A stretch of 64,000 nt of DNA from Saprospiraceae bacterium. Lineage in GTDB: Bacteria > Bacteroidota > Bacteroidia > Chitinophagales > Saprospiraceae. Below, one piece after another: positions 37,370-48,315 of this stretch. A program made the translations under genes and the position numbers. The DNA is taken from NCBI GenBank assembly GCA_020629715.1, contig JAHDCU010000003.1, forward strand, positions 434,879-498,878, read 5' to 3'. The notes beneath the pieces were generated by a model that ran no database searches, had not been told where the DNA came from, and saw only the letters and a program-made list of their open reading frames with translations. Each line of letters starts with the position of its first letter. Position 1 is the first letter of the stretch.

Positions 37370-38785
37370 TTATTCTTCGCTATCTATCTTTTCTGCAAGA
37401 TCCTCTACTTTGTCTGTGATAGCTTCGATCACATCTTTCACTACTTCTGTTACGCTTTCTACCGCATCTTCAACAGCATCTACTACTTTTTCCGCTACAG
37501 ATTCTTCTGGCTTAGCTTCGCTCGCAGCAGACTCCTCAGTTTTTGGCTCATCAACTTTAGGTTCTTCCTTAGTAGGTGCTGATTTTTTTGCCTTAGCATC
37601 CGCTATTTGCTTAGCTGCAGCCTGTAATTTCTCTTGAGCTTCAGCATCTATTTCCGTACTCTCTATCGATTGAGCGATTTTAGCTTTAGCTTCTTTTTTT
37701 GCTTCTTCAATTTTCAGCTTTTCGAGGCGCTTTGCTTCTCTTTCTTTTTCTTTCTCAACTCTTGCTTCTAATTCTGTCTTGGTCTTGAGCATATCGTCTA
37801 GCTTCAATTGCTTAGAAGCGATACGCTCATCTATCATTTTTACTTTGGCTTGCTTTAGTTGCAGTTCCAGTTGGGAGTCAGTCTGCGCAATTTTACGATC
37901 TTGATATTCCTTATCCTTTTTATCACGATTGATGGATTGCTCCATTTTTTTGATAGCATCGATCAGTCCATTATATCTTCGCTCTATACGCCCTACAGCC
38001 GAGCCATCGCCTCCACTACCTTTATCTCCAAATCTCTTTTCTTTGACTATTTTGAATGCCTTATCAATACGCTTCCACAGCTTATTTCGGTCATCCTTGG
38101 TAAACTTAGTATCTCTAAAGTCTTTTTGAATATTTTTCAATTCATTGAAGATCGGCTGCAGTCCGAGACCTTTCTCCACCTTTTCTTCTATTTTGGATAG
38201 TTTATCGGCAAACTTAGACAGATGCTCTTTAGATTGTTTTCTAAACTCATCATCTAGAGATTTACGGAGTTCTTTTAGCTTATCAAATAATCCATTAGTA
38301 GATTCTCTGAGCTCATTGGCTTGCTCTCTAAAGAGATTTTTTTCTCTGACCTGATCCTGTACTTTACCCCAAAATCCTTTGAGTTCCTCCCACATTCCTG
38401 AGTCAAACTTTGTCAAGTGTTCTACTCTGGTTTTCATATCATCTAGCTCCCCCCTATACATCTCAAACATCTTGGCCGATAATACTGCGAAATGCCACTC
38501 TGTCTTGGCACGACTGACTAGGTCTCCTCGCTCTACTTTAAGATTTTCTGGCAATAGATCTTCTGTGATAGAAAGGTCTTTTTCAATAGTTGTATGACCC
38601 TCAGGGAAAGGTATATCCGTACCATTTCTCCAGAGATTCATCATCTTGGTATAAAAGTCTTCCGTTGCTATTTCTTCTGGAAAAGTATGTAGGTGTACCT
38701 TGTTATCAGAAGCCTTAAGCTCAAGGGCTAAAAGTAATTTTTGATCATTTTCATTAGTACCCCATAAAACGATCTTCTTTTTCAT
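37370..38785 (-). CDS. Large charged coiled-coil protein
   Basis: 471 residues, no signal peptide. A globular N-terminus of about 70 residues (KIVLWGTNENDQKLLLALEL) is followed by long coiled-coil or helical segments (about 100-390) rich in Lys and Glu; some segments (DDRNKLWKRIDKAFKIVKEKR) look like DUF349-type helical units. A Pro/Glu-rich linker (TKEEPKVDEPKTEE) leads to an amphipathic Val/Asp/Glu tail (VVDAVEDAVESVTEVVKDV). Probably a cytoplasmic structural protein. No catalytic motif is seen. It lies 67 nt downstream of asd on the same strand. Confidence 0.7.
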   Translation of the reverse strand: MKKKIVLWGTNENDQKLLLALELKASDNKVHLHTFPEEIATEDFYTKMMNLWRNGTDIPFPEGHTTIEKDLSITEDLLPENLKVERGDLVSRAKTEWHFAVLSAKMFEMYRGELDDMKTRVEHLTKFDSGMWEELKGFWGKVQDQVREKNLFREQANELRESTNGLFDKLKELRKSLDDEFRKQSKEHLSKFADKLSKIEEKVEKGLGLQPIFNELKNIQKDFRDTKFTKDDRNKLWKRIDKAFKIVKEKRFGDKGSGGDGSAVGRIERRYNGLIDAIKKMEQSINRDKKDKEYQDRKIAQTDSQLELQLKQAKVKMIDERIASKQLKLDDMLKTKTELEARVEKEKEREAKRLEKLKIEEAKKEAKAKIAQSIESTEIDAEAQEKLQAAAKQIADAKAKKSAPTKEEPKVDEPKTEESAASEAKPEESVAEKVVDAVEDAVESVTEVVKDVIEAITDKVEDLAEKIDSEE

Positions 38786-38852
38786 ACTGCAGTTTTTGTT
38801 GTCCTCGACCTCCGACTTACAGACGTCGCAATTCTCATTAAATAAATGAAGT

Positions 38853-39857
38853 CTAAGACCCTATAAGACCAGACTTTCGTAAATATGTACAAATCTGAAC
38901 CGCATTTGTTGCAGCTCCTTTTCTTAAGTTATCAGAAACTATCCAAAGATTCAAGCCTCGGTCTATAGATTCGTCTCTTCTGACGCGACCGACAAATACA
39001 TCATTTTTATTTTTAGCAAATAAAGGCATTGGATATTTTTTATTTGCAGGATCATCCATCAGCGTTACACCTTCTGTTTTATTGAGTAAGTTTTTGATCT
39101 CTTTGATATCAAAATCTTTTTTCAATTGTACATTAACAGACTCTGAGTGACCACCATCTACTGGTACTCTTACGGCAGTCGCTGTGATCGCAATACTATC
39201 ATCACCTAAAATCTTACGCGTCTCATGTACCAGTTTCATTTCTTCCTTTGTGTAATCATTCTCTAAAAAAATATCACAATGAGGGATACAATTAGCAAAA
39301 ATAGGGTAATCATAAGCGGCAGTATCTTGATTATAAGCTTGACCTGAGGCTTCTGCTTGATATTGATCTACTGCTTGTTTTCCAGTGCCTGTGAATGACT
39401 GATATGTAGAAATAACTAATCTTTCAATACCGTAAGTCTTATGCAAAGGAGCCAATGCCACTACCATTTGAATGGTGCTACAATTAGGATTTGCAATGAT
39501 TTTATCCTGAGTTGTCAAAGCATTTGCGTTGATCTCTGGCACTACAAGTTTTTTATCAGGATCCATTCTCCATGCAGAGGAGTTATCTACTACCGTAGTG
39601 CCTACTTCTGCAAATTTTGGTGCCCATTCTAGAGAGGTGCCTCCACCGGCAGAAAAAATAGCTACATCCGGTTTTTTAGCAACGGCATCTTCCATACTTA
39701 CAACTGTATGTTCTTGATTTCGCCATACTATTTTTTTACCTACAGATCGTGCCGAAGCAACAGGAATGAATTCATTGACTTCCATACCAAACTCATCTAA
39801 AACATCCATCATCACGCCTCCTACAAGGCCAGTAACACCTACAACTGCAAGTTTCAT
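38853..39857 (-). CDS. asd: Aspartate-semialdehyde dehydrogenase
   Basis: The start at 39857 (MKLAVVGVTGLVG) gives 334 residues and places the Gly-rich NADP-binding loop (GVTGLVGG) at the N-terminus; a longer frame to 39908 adds residues before it and is rejected. The catalytic Cys is C126 in ANPNCSTIQ, and the second active-site motif is VPVDGGHSE. It makes aspartate semialdehyde for the lysine/diaminopimelate, threonine and methionine pathways. A TACATTTG -7 element lies upstream on the same strand. Confidence 0.95.
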   Translation of the reverse strand: MKLAVVGVTGLVGGVMMDVLDEFGMEVNEFIPVASARSVGKKIVWRNQEHTVVSMEDAVAKKPDVAIFSAGGGTSLEWAPKFAEVGTTVVDNSSAWRMDPDKKLVVPEINANALTTQDKIIANPNCSTIQMVVALAPLHKTYGIERLVISTYQSFTGTGKQAVDQYQAEASGQAYNQDTAAYDYPIFANCIPHCDIFLENDYTKEEMKLVHETRKILGDDSIAITATAVRVPVDGGHSESVNVQLKKDFDIKEIKNLLNKTEGVTLMDDPANKKYPMPLFAKNKNDVFVGRVRRDESIDRGLNLWIVSDNLRKGAATNAVQICTYLRKSGLIGS

Positions 39858-39893
39858 AGTATATTTCTCTTTTTGACAATAATTATAAGTCAG

Positions 39894-39901
39894 CAAATGT
39901 A
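39894..39901 (-). promoter_or_regulatory. Possible -7 element of the asd promoter
   Basis: On the minus strand TACATTTG fits TAnnTTTG and lies 36 nt before the asd ATG. No TTG is found 17-23 nt further upstream, so only half of the consensus is present. Confidence 0.35.
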
Positions 39902-39933
39902 CTGCCATTTGTAATAACCTTTACATTTATAGT

Positions 39934-41715
39934 ATGAAGATTCTGATCAGTACTATTATAGTCATCATGGCAATCTCACTAAGTTTCACTCAGACGACTG
40001 ACAATTTTGATGATGGCGACTTTAGCTCTAATCCAGAATGGGTGGGAGATATAGATAACTTTATCGTGAACGATAAGCTTATGCTGCAACTTAATGCACC
40101 AGAAGCTGGTAACTCTCTTCTATCGATCAATCATAACTTTTCTGATTCTGTAAAATGGGAGATTGATTTTGAGATGGATTTTTCACCATCCAGTGGCAAT
40201 GCATTAAGTATAATCCTCTGGCAGTCAACAACTGAAGACAGAAGCTACGAAATACAGATCGGTGAAACGGGCTCTGAAGATGCTATAGAACTTGTACAAA
40301 TGCTCGATGGAGCACCTACTGTATTAGGTAGAGCCACGGACGGTGCCGTATCTAGTAGTCCAGATGTACATCTCGTTATTACAAAATCATCTGATGACAC
40401 TTGGGAAGTAAAAGCTGACTATAATGACGGTCTAGGGATATCATCAGAGATCATGATGAATTGGAATACCCCGGATCTATCTGGAAATCATCTAATGACG
40501 CTATCCTGTACTTATACAGCAAGTAGAACAGATCTTTTCTTCTTTGATAATGTGTTTATAGGAGATTTATTACCTGATATCACAGCTCCTTCTTTAACAT
40601 CGTTTTCAGTAGAGTCTGCTAGCAATATAAGTTTGAATTTTGATGAGGCACTGGAGCCATCGATTGCAGAAAACTTAAACAACTATAGTTTAAACAACAA
40701 TGCTGAGATAGCAGCAGTCGAGCTATCTAATACAGGTACTTCCATAAGCCTAATGTCAAGTAACCCACTGTCATCAGAACAAGAGTATACTTTAACAATC
40801 GATAATATTGAGGATCTTGAAGGTAACACCATCGATAATCCGATAGTCATAACGATCCAAGTAGCGGAGCCTCCTAGCCTAGGCGATCTCATTATAAATG
40901 AAATCTTATTTGACCCCTACCCCACAGGCGAAGATTATGTAGAATTGTATAATAACTCTAACAAACTCCTCGATCTAAGTGGACTTATGATAAGAAATGC
41001 TGATAAATCAGAAGAAGAGATGGTATTAGATGGTCTACGCATTGCTCCTAAGTCATACTTAGCTCTTACGGAAGATAAAGATGCTCTCTTAGAATTATAT
41101 ACAGTTATTGAGAGTGAAGCGATCATAGAACAAGATCTACCATCTTTCAATAATGATGATGGAAATGTAAGTCTTGTTATGGCCGGACCTGATGAAGAAA
41201 TCCTGCTCGATGCATTTGATTACCAAGACGATTATCATTTTATACTAATTGATGATACCGAGGGGGTGAGTCTAGAGCGAATAGATCAAAATTCAGCAAC
41301 CAATACCCCCGAAAACTGGAATTCTGCAGCTTCTTCTGCGGGATTTGGTACTCCAGGATATCAAAATAGCAGTTTTCAGAGTATAAGTGATTCTGAAGGT
41401 TTTTTCAATATAGAGGAAACTACTTTCTCACCGAATGATGATGGTGATCGCGACGTATTATTGATTTCATACAGTTTAGATTCCCCTTCATATATAGCTA
41501 ATGCTCAGATTTATGATGCTCATGGCAGAAAGATCAAAACACTACTTAATAATGAGTTACTTTCTACAAGCGGTACCGTCAAATGGGATGGAACAAATGA
41601 TGAAGATACCCTTGCAAAAATTGGTATTTACGTCATCTGGTTTCAGGTATTTAATACAAATGGTGATGTAAGTGAATTTAAAAAAACAGTTGTTTTAGCT
41701 GACTTTTTAAACTAA
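39934..41715 (+). CDS. Secreted lamin-tail-domain protein with FlgD-like C-terminus
   Basis: 593 residues with a signal peptide (about 1-19). A concanavalin-like beta region (about 22-215) precedes an Ig-like domain (about 218-310, SFSVESASNISLNFDEAL) and a lamin tail domain (about 315-450, GDLIINEILFDPYPTGEDYVELYN). The last 100 residues (FSPNDDGDRDVLL ... AQIYDAHGRKIKTL ... TVKWDGTNDED ... GIYVIWFQVFN) match the FlgD-like/T9SS-associated C-terminal module common in Bacteroidota surface proteins. In other bacteria LTD domains are joined to EEP-family nucleases; the next gene here encodes an EEP-fold protein. Confidence 0.82.
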   Translation: MKILISTIIVIMAISLSFTQTTDNFDDGDFSSNPEWVGDIDNFIVNDKLMLQLNAPEAGNSLLSINHNFSDSVKWEIDFEMDFSPSSGNALSIILWQSTTEDRSYEIQIGETGSEDAIELVQMLDGAPTVLGRATDGAVSSSPDVHLVITKSSDDTWEVKADYNDGLGISSEIMMNWNTPDLSGNHLMTLSCTYTASRTDLFFFDNVFIGDLLPDITAPSLTSFSVESASNISLNFDEALEPSIAENLNNYSLNNNAEIAAVELSNTGTSISLMSSNPLSSEQEYTLTIDNIEDLEGNTIDNPIVITIQVAEPPSLGDLIINEILFDPYPTGEDYVELYNNSNKLLDLSGLMIRNADKSEEEMVLDGLRIAPKSYLALTEDKDALLELYTVIESEAIIEQDLPSFNNDDGNVSLVMAGPDEEILLDAFDYQDDYHFILIDDTEGVSLERIDQNSATNTPENWNSAASSAGFGTPGYQNSSFQSISDSEGFFNIEETTFSPNDDGDRDVLLISYSLDSPSYIANAQIYDAHGRKIKTLLNNELLSTSGTVKWDGTNDEDTLAKIGIYVIWFQVFNTNGDVSEFKKTVVLADFLN

Positions 41716-41736
41716 AGAGATGAGAGAGAATCAAGC

Positions 41737-42657
41737 ATGAAGAAATTGCTTTCAAATAAGTGGGTAGAAATGTTTCTCTTGGTCAGTCTGATCGTAGGAG
41801 CTTTCCTTACTATCTATACACCCGAGATTCCATTTATTCAGAATGGGGTTAGATATGCCCATTTGATACTATTTTCTTTTCTGCTAGCTGGATTGGTTTT
41901 CATGATGTACGATCGTAGTAGATTGATGTTTGTAAGCCTTGGCTGTTGTGCTGCACTCTCACTATTTCTAAAAAACGCAAGTAACGATCGATTGACTTTA
42001 CCACAAGCCAATTCAGAAAGTAAAGTATCTATCATCCATTTAAACACAAGCAATCTTAACCGCTTTGACATTATTGATTCTTTGTTAATCAAGTATGATC
42101 CAGACATCATTTCGGTACAAGAACTTACGCCTGATTGGAATGCTTATCTAAATGAAAAATTGGTCGAAACCTATCCATTTTTCAATACTCAAGTTCGTAT
42201 TGATTACAATGGCATGGGGATGTATTCTAAGTTGGCTATGATTCGATCTGATATTTTTCTTTTTGATGATAAACCTAATTTGGTTTGTCAAATCAAAACT
42301 GATCAGACTAATTTGAATATCTTCTCATCTTATGTACTTTCTCTTAGCGAAAATCAAAGAGAAAATACTAAAATGCACTTCAATACAATCTCTGAACAAG
42401 TGCAAAATATTGATGATCCCGTGATCTCATTAGGAGAGTTTAATATGGTATATTGGGATTCTGAGATTATCAACTTTAGACGAGATACAGAGTTGAAAAA
42501 TAGTCGTAGCTATACCTCTGAAATCATAAGTGCTCCATCTAGTGATCATATGTTTTATTCGGACGAGCTAGAATGTATACAATTCATGGATCTCAATGAT
42601 GATGAAAATAATCATATTGGCATCCTAGGTAAGTTCCAATTTAAAACATCGACGTAA
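41737..42657 (+). CDS. EEP-family (endonuclease/exonuclease/phosphatase) membrane protein with altered active site
   Basis: 306 residues: three N-terminal membrane helices (about 10-80) and an EEP domain (about 95-300) beyond them. Recognisable EEP residues are N103 (IIHLNTSN), E129 (SVQEL) and the terminal D270-H271 (SSDHMF). The usual GDxN is GEFN (233-236), and the middle His motif is not evident in the segment around 195-205, so catalysis may be changed or lost. It lies 21 nt after the lamin-tail gene and is probably co-transcribed with it. Confidence 0.75.
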   Translation: MKKLLSNKWVEMFLLVSLIVGAFLTIYTPEIPFIQNGVRYAHLILFSFLLAGLVFMMYDRSRLMFVSLGCCAALSLFLKNASNDRLTLPQANSESKVSIIHLNTSNLNRFDIIDSLLIKYDPDIISVQELTPDWNAYLNEKLVETYPFFNTQVRIDYNGMGMYSKLAMIRSDIFLFDDKPNLVCQIKTDQTNLNIFSSYVLSLSENQRENTKMHFNTISEQVQNIDDPVISLGEFNMVYWDSEIINFRRDTELKNSRSYTSEIISAPSSDHMFYSDELECIQFMDLNDDENNHIGILGKFQFKTST

Positions 42658-42722
42658 AGCTGACTATCCACAATCCCATTGAATAATTTATCATTATCTT
42701 CAGCACATAAATATTCATAACA

Positions 42723-42959
42723 TTGGGACATTTTAAAAGCATATTCGTACCGACCATCGCTGTAAAACCCAAACCGGGATATAAGTATTACGAAAACGAG
42801 ATAGACGGTGTTCGGACTAATCACTCTATCCAGACCGCATTAGATGAATATGAAAAACTAGGTTATGAGCTCATGACTATGACGGATGTGACCTCATCAA
42901 AATATCATAATCGTTCTTATACGGAGGGCTTTTTATTGATGTTCAAAAAGATTAGTTAA
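42723..42959 (+). CDS. Small DUF4177-like protein
   Basis: 78 residues from a TTG start at 42723 (no ATG is available; a stop lies at 42708-42710). YEKLGYELMTMTDV and the closing GFLLMFKKIS follow the DUF4177 pattern (a short alpha/beta unit ending in a hydrophobic strand and Lys). Function unknown. It is followed after 23 nt by the GNAT gene. Confidence 0.55.
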   Translation: MGHFKSIFVPTIAVKPKPGYKYYENEIDGVRTNHSIQTALDEYEKLGYELMTMTDVTSSKYHNRSYTEGFLLMFKKIS

Positions 42960-42982
42960 TTCGGCAATAGATTAGAGATCTG

Positions 42983-43435
42983 ATGGAAATTAAAATTATC
43001 TCATTTAGTGATCTAAGCAATATTGATCTTCACAACATTATGCAACTGCGACAGTCCGTATTTGTAGTAGAGCAAAATTGTCCATATTTAGATAGTGATG
43101 ATTACGATCCTGTAGCCCATCACTGTATATTGAAGGTTAATAACCAAATAGCTGCGGTCACAAGAATACTTCCGCCAGGTAATACATATGAAAAATATAG
43201 CTCTATCGGAAGAGTGGTTAATAAAAACATATACCGAGGTAAAGGCTATGGGAAGGACATTATGAAAGCCTCCATAGACTTTTGCAAAAAGAACTATCCA
43301 TCACATGATATAAAAATATCTGCACAGACCTACCTACGGCAATTTTATAGCAATTTAGGGTTCAAGGCCACGGGAGAGTACTATCTGGAAGATAATATCC
43401 CTCATATGGCTATGATTTATTCGCTTAAGGATTGA
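42983..43435 (+). CDS. ElaA-like GNAT N-acetyltransferase
   Basis: 150 residues. The order QLRQSVFVVEQNCPYLDSDDYD near residues 22-43, then SSIGRVVNKNIYRGKGYGKDIM (about 73-94, the acetyl-CoA pyrophosphate loop) and the C-terminal FYSNLGFKATGEYYLEDNIPHMAM, matches the ElaA subgroup of GNAT enzymes. Its acceptor is unknown. The 3' end overlaps the convergent phosphohexomutase gene by 11 nt. Confidence 0.88.
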   Translation: MEIKIISFSDLSNIDLHNIMQLRQSVFVVEQNCPYLDSDDYDPVAHHCILKVNNQIAAVTRILPPGNTYEKYSSIGRVVNKNIYRGKGYGKDIMKASIDFCKKNYPSHDIKISAQTYLRQFYSNLGFKATGEYYLEDNIPHMAMIYSLKD

Positions 43436-44822
43436 GCGTCTTATGCGTAGCATCCAATATGGATCTGACACCATCCATATTCGGCGCTTGAGCATATACT
43501 CGTAGTACAGGTTCGGTGCCTGAAGGTCTGATCATAACCCACTCCTCCTCACTTAAGTAAAACTTAAAGCCATCGATATTCTCTGTTCTGATTATCTCAC
43601 GATCTCCGATATGAGTGACCATTCCTTGCTTGCATTTATCTATGATCTCATGCTTGAGTTCGTCTGTGATATGTAGATCATCTCTATCAAAGGCAAATGG
43701 TCCTACTTTTTTATATAGTTCTTGGATAAGCTCTTTAATGGACTTACCAGTCTTAGCCATAAATTCCATAATCAGTAGACCCATCCATACTCCATCTCGC
43801 TCTGGGATATGACCTTTCACCGCTAAGCCTCCCGACTCCTCGCCTCCTACTAGAACATCCTCTTTAGTCATAATCTCAGCAATATATTTAAAGCCTATTT
43901 TCGTAACCTCTACTTCTAGACCATATTGCTCAGCAAGTTTTTTCATCTTGTCCGTTACAGAGAAAGTAATAATGACCTTACCTGTCATCCCCTTGTGCTC
44001 GTGTAAATAAAAAAGGAGTAGTAATAGCAAATGATGAGAATCTACAAAATTTCCATCCTCATCATACATACCTATACGATCTGCATCACCATCATTGGCT
44101 AGACCAAGATTGATAGTATCGCTCTCGGCAATAGTTTTTGAAAGCAACTTGAGATTTCTATGAATAGGCTCTGGAGCCTGTCCCATAAATGACGGATTGT
44201 AATCACAATGTAGTAATGTGGCTTCAGGAAATATTCTTCTTACCGAATTCATACCCGCTCCGTACATAGCATCATATGCCAATTGTACTTTTCCGTTATT
44301 CATCAGTTCGAGATCAAAATTCTCGACTACATGATCATGATAAATCTGCTCTAAGTCTTGATATTCTAATAAGCCACTAGCTTTCATATCAGCTAATGAA
44401 GTTGTCAGTGATATTACTCTATCTTCGATAAGCTCCTCCACTTCACTTATCTCACTAGGTATAGTAGGACCCCCATAAGCAGACTTCAGCTTAAATCCAT
44501 TATAGCTAGGTGGATTGTGACTAGCAGTAATGACTACACCCATATCGGCATGCGTCTTTACTATCCCTAGTGAAACCATGGGTGTGGATACAAATCCTTC
44601 TGATAAGATGACTTTGATATTGTGCACACCAAAAACTCTTGCAGCAGTTTCGCTAAACATCAGCCCACCAAATCTACAGTCATATCCTATAACCACCTTG
44701 GTCATCTGCCGAGCCTTCATCCATCGTGCCGTAGCATCAGTGACTCGGATTACATTATCCACAGTATATTCTTTAGCAATAATTGCTCTCCAACCGTCTG
44801 TTCCAAATTTTATCGTATCCAT
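43425..44822 (-). CDS. Alpha-D-phosphohexomutase (phosphoglucomutase/phosphomannomutase family)
   Basis: 465 residues with the four-domain layout of the family. The phosphoserine site is TASHNP (S101), the Mg2+ loop NDGDADRIG lies near residue 240, the sugar-binding loop GGEESGGLAVKGHIPERD is near 325, and the phosphate-binding loop RPSGTEPVLRVYA is near 435. It interconverts hexose 1- and 6-phosphates for glycan precursors; glucose, mannose or glucosamine specificity cannot be decided. The start at 44822 is ATG. Confidence 0.93.
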   Translation of the reverse strand: MDTIKFGTDGWRAIIAKEYTVDNVIRVTDATARWMKARQMTKVVIGYDCRFGGLMFSETAARVFGVHNIKVILSEGFVSTPMVSLGIVKTHADMGVVITASHNPPSYNGFKLKSAYGGPTIPSEISEVEELIEDRVISLTTSLADMKASGLLEYQDLEQIYHDHVVENFDLELMNNGKVQLAYDAMYGAGMNSVRRIFPEATLLHCDYNPSFMGQAPEPIHRNLKLLSKTIAESDTINLGLANDGDADRIGMYDEDGNFVDSHHLLLLLLFYLHEHKGMTGKVIITFSVTDKMKKLAEQYGLEVEVTKIGFKYIAEIMTKEDVLVGGEESGGLAVKGHIPERDGVWMGLLIMEFMAKTGKSIKELIQELYKKVGPFAFDRDDLHITDELKHEIIDKCKQGMVTHIGDREIIRTENIDGFKFYLSEEEWVMIRPSGTEPVLRVYAQAPNMDGVRSILDATHKTLNP

Positions 44823-44970
44823 AACTTACATTATTTGTAATCAATTAATAATATATGCAAATAATATTTAATATGTTTTTAACTTAGAGCCTTGAGTACA
44901 TGTTGAGTCTATTTAGACAACTATAAAACTCGACTTGTTAAAATACTCAATACAAGGTATATCAATATCA

Positions 44971-45627
44971 ATGCGACTACAAGATACATATAGACACAAA
45001 GGAATGCGAAAGAAACTTGTAGAAGTTCTAAGATCCAAGAATATCAAATCTGAGGTGGTGTTGGATGCAATTGGTAGTATACCAAGACATTGGTTTTTGG
45101 ATCGGGCATTTGAAGAATGGGCTTATAAAAATGTAGCATTTCCAATTGGCTCTGAACAGACCATATCTCACCCATATACCGTAGCATTTCAGACGGAGCT
45201 ACTCGAGGTAGACAAAGGTATGAAGATCTTAGAAATAGGGACTGGCTCTGGATATCAAGCCAGTGTATTAAGTTTTCTAGGAGCTAAAGTCTACTCTATA
45301 GAACGTCAAAAAAATCTCTTTGATAAGACTTCTAAATTCTTACCACGGATAGGATTTCAACGTATCCGTACATTTCATGGAGATGGATATAAGGGACTTC
45401 CTAGATTTGCTCCTTTTGATAGAATACTAGTCACGGCTGGTGCAGTCAATATACCAAAAAGTCTTGCTTCTCAACTCAAGATCGATGGGTATATGATCAT
45501 TCCCGTAGGCGACGAAGAAACCCAAGAAATGATTAAAGTCACTCGCATGGCCGATGATGACTACCAAACCGAGCGGTTCGGCAGTTTTAGTTTTGTCCCA
45601 TTTTTGAGTGGAACGGATACGTTGTAG
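44971..45627 (+). CDS. pcm: Protein-L-isoaspartate O-methyltransferase
   Basis: 218 residues from the ATG at 44971; a TTG 36 nt earlier would add a non-conserved stretch and is rejected. A Rossmann methyltransferase with SAM motif LEIGTGSGYQASVLSFLG (about 87-104), preceded by the Pcm-type segment NVAFPIGSEQTISHPYTVAFQTELL and followed by the post-motif GDGYKGLPRFAPFDRILVT. It repairs isoaspartyl residues in aged proteins. The neighbouring genes are unrelated, so regulation is not clear. Confidence 0.92.
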   Translation: MRLQDTYRHKGMRKKLVEVLRSKNIKSEVVLDAIGSIPRHWFLDRAFEEWAYKNVAFPIGSEQTISHPYTVAFQTELLEVDKGMKILEIGTGSGYQASVLSFLGAKVYSIERQKNLFDKTSKFLPRIGFQRIRTFHGDGYKGLPRFAPFDRILVTAGAVNIPKSLASQLKIDGYMIIPVGDEETQEMIKVTRMADDDYQTERFGSFSFVPFLSGTDTL

Positions 45628-45640
45628 AAAAATTTACCAT

Positions 45641-46198
45641 CTACCCTCTCACCTTACGTCCACCTACCGTCGTACTCTTATAATCAGTATTGCTATTCCT
45701 CTTGAGATCTACCAATAAAGCCGTCATCGCACTTCTTGAAGAAGTTTCATATACTCGACCATCGTACGTCACTTTTCCCTGATATCTACTCCACTCTTTA
45801 CCTCTTAAGGTATATCGATTACCTGCCTTAGGGTTGGGACCAAAAATGAGGTAACGGTCATCGCTTGACTCAAAAGATACTGCAAGTCTGTTTGCTTTTG
45901 GTGAGAATACTACTACTCCCGGAGTGCCTTTCTCAAAACGAACTTCCTCTATTTCTCGACCATTTTCTATTCTTATTTTTCCATTAGAAATACGACTATC
46001 ACTGGCACCTAATTGTCTACGTAATACGATATCATCTGACAGATAAAATTGCACTTTTTTTAATTCCTGTTCAGACCAGCCATTCTCATCATTCATTCTC
46101 TGAGTAAAATAGTTGAGATTTTTATTACAAGAGGCTAACATGAAAACACAAAAACCGAAAGCTAGCAATTTTCCAAAGATGTTTGTATTACGTATCAT
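45641..46198 (-). CDS. Hypothetical lipoprotein
   Basis: 185 residues with a lipoprotein signal (LAFGFCVFMLASC, Cys about 24). The body is beta-rich, with DIVLRRQL, the segment EIEEVRFEKGTPGVVVF and a basic C-terminus (STTVGGRKVRG). The pattern recurs in Bacteroidota lipoproteins that I cannot name with confidence. Its end is 14 nt from the convergent pcm gene. Confidence 0.6.
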   Translation of the reverse strand: MIRNTNIFGKLLAFGFCVFMLASCNKNLNYFTQRMNDENGWSEQELKKVQFYLSDDIVLRRQLGASDSRISNGKIRIENGREIEEVRFEKGTPGVVVFSPKANRLAVSFESSDDRYLIFGPNPKAGNRYTLRGKEWSRYQGKVTYDGRVYETSSRSAMTALLVDLKRNSNTDYKSTTVGGRKVRG

Positions 46199-46300
46199 AT
46201 GTACTTAATTTTTTTTCAAGATATTTTATTAACATATAGACTGCAAGATCCTTAAGATAGTTTAACAAAGCCCTTAACTTGACTTTAAGGAAGTAATTAT

Positions 46301-46747
46301 CTAATCGCGTTTTGAAGAAAAGTAAGTCCTCATTATAGCTCTTATTTCTTCCTCCATGATACCGTATTCGAGCTTAGTTTTTGGATGTAAAAACTCCTTA
46401 CCAAATCTCATAAAACCACCTTTATCATCACTTGCGCCATAGATGACTTTATCAATTTGAGACCATCTCAACGCTCCACCACACATCGTGCAAGGCTCTA
46501 GGGTAACATAAAGAGTGCATCCATGTAAGTATTTATTACCTAAAAAATTACTTGCAGATGTGATCGCGAGTATCTCAGCATGTGCAGTCACATCATTAAG
46601 CATCTGTACTTGATTATGAGCTCTTGCTATGATCCTTTTTTCGCTAACCACCACAGCGCCAATAGGCACTTCATCCATTTCATAAGCTTTCTGAGCCTCT
46701 TGCATGGCTTGTTTCATAAAATACTCATCATTATAGACCTCTATCAT
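46301..46747 (-). CDS. tadA: tRNA adenosine(34) deaminase-like nucleoside deaminase
   Basis: 148 residues, a zinc deaminase with HAE at 56-58 (catalytic Glu58) and PCTMC at 85-89 (C86, C89). RFGKEFLHPKTKLEYGIMEEE at the C-terminus agrees with TadA. It deaminates A34 to inosine in tRNA-Arg; other nucleobase deaminases of this fold are possible, but TadA is the usual identity for a single chromosomal copy. A weak 6-bp hairpin (CCTTAA/TTAAGG) lies just past the stop. Confidence 0.87.
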   Translation of the reverse strand: MIEVYNDEYFMKQAMQEAQKAYEMDEVPIGAVVVSEKRIIARAHNQVQMLNDVTAHAEILAITSASNFLGNKYLHGCTLYVTLEPCTMCGGALRWSQIDKVIYGASDDKGGFMRFGKEFLHPKTKLEYGIMEEEIRAIMRTYFSSKRD

Positions 46748-46799
46748 GGCTATGTCTCAATTTCTTTGACAAAGATTATTATTTTCTTTCAATCAGATT

Positions 46800-48314
<1,515 letters not shown>

Positions 48315-48315
<1 letters not shown>

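Noticed and set aside
46260-46295. CCTTAA/TTAAGG hairpin after tadA as a terminator
   Set aside because: The stem is only six base pairs, mostly A/T, with no clear T-tract; I mention it in the tadA entry but do not call it.
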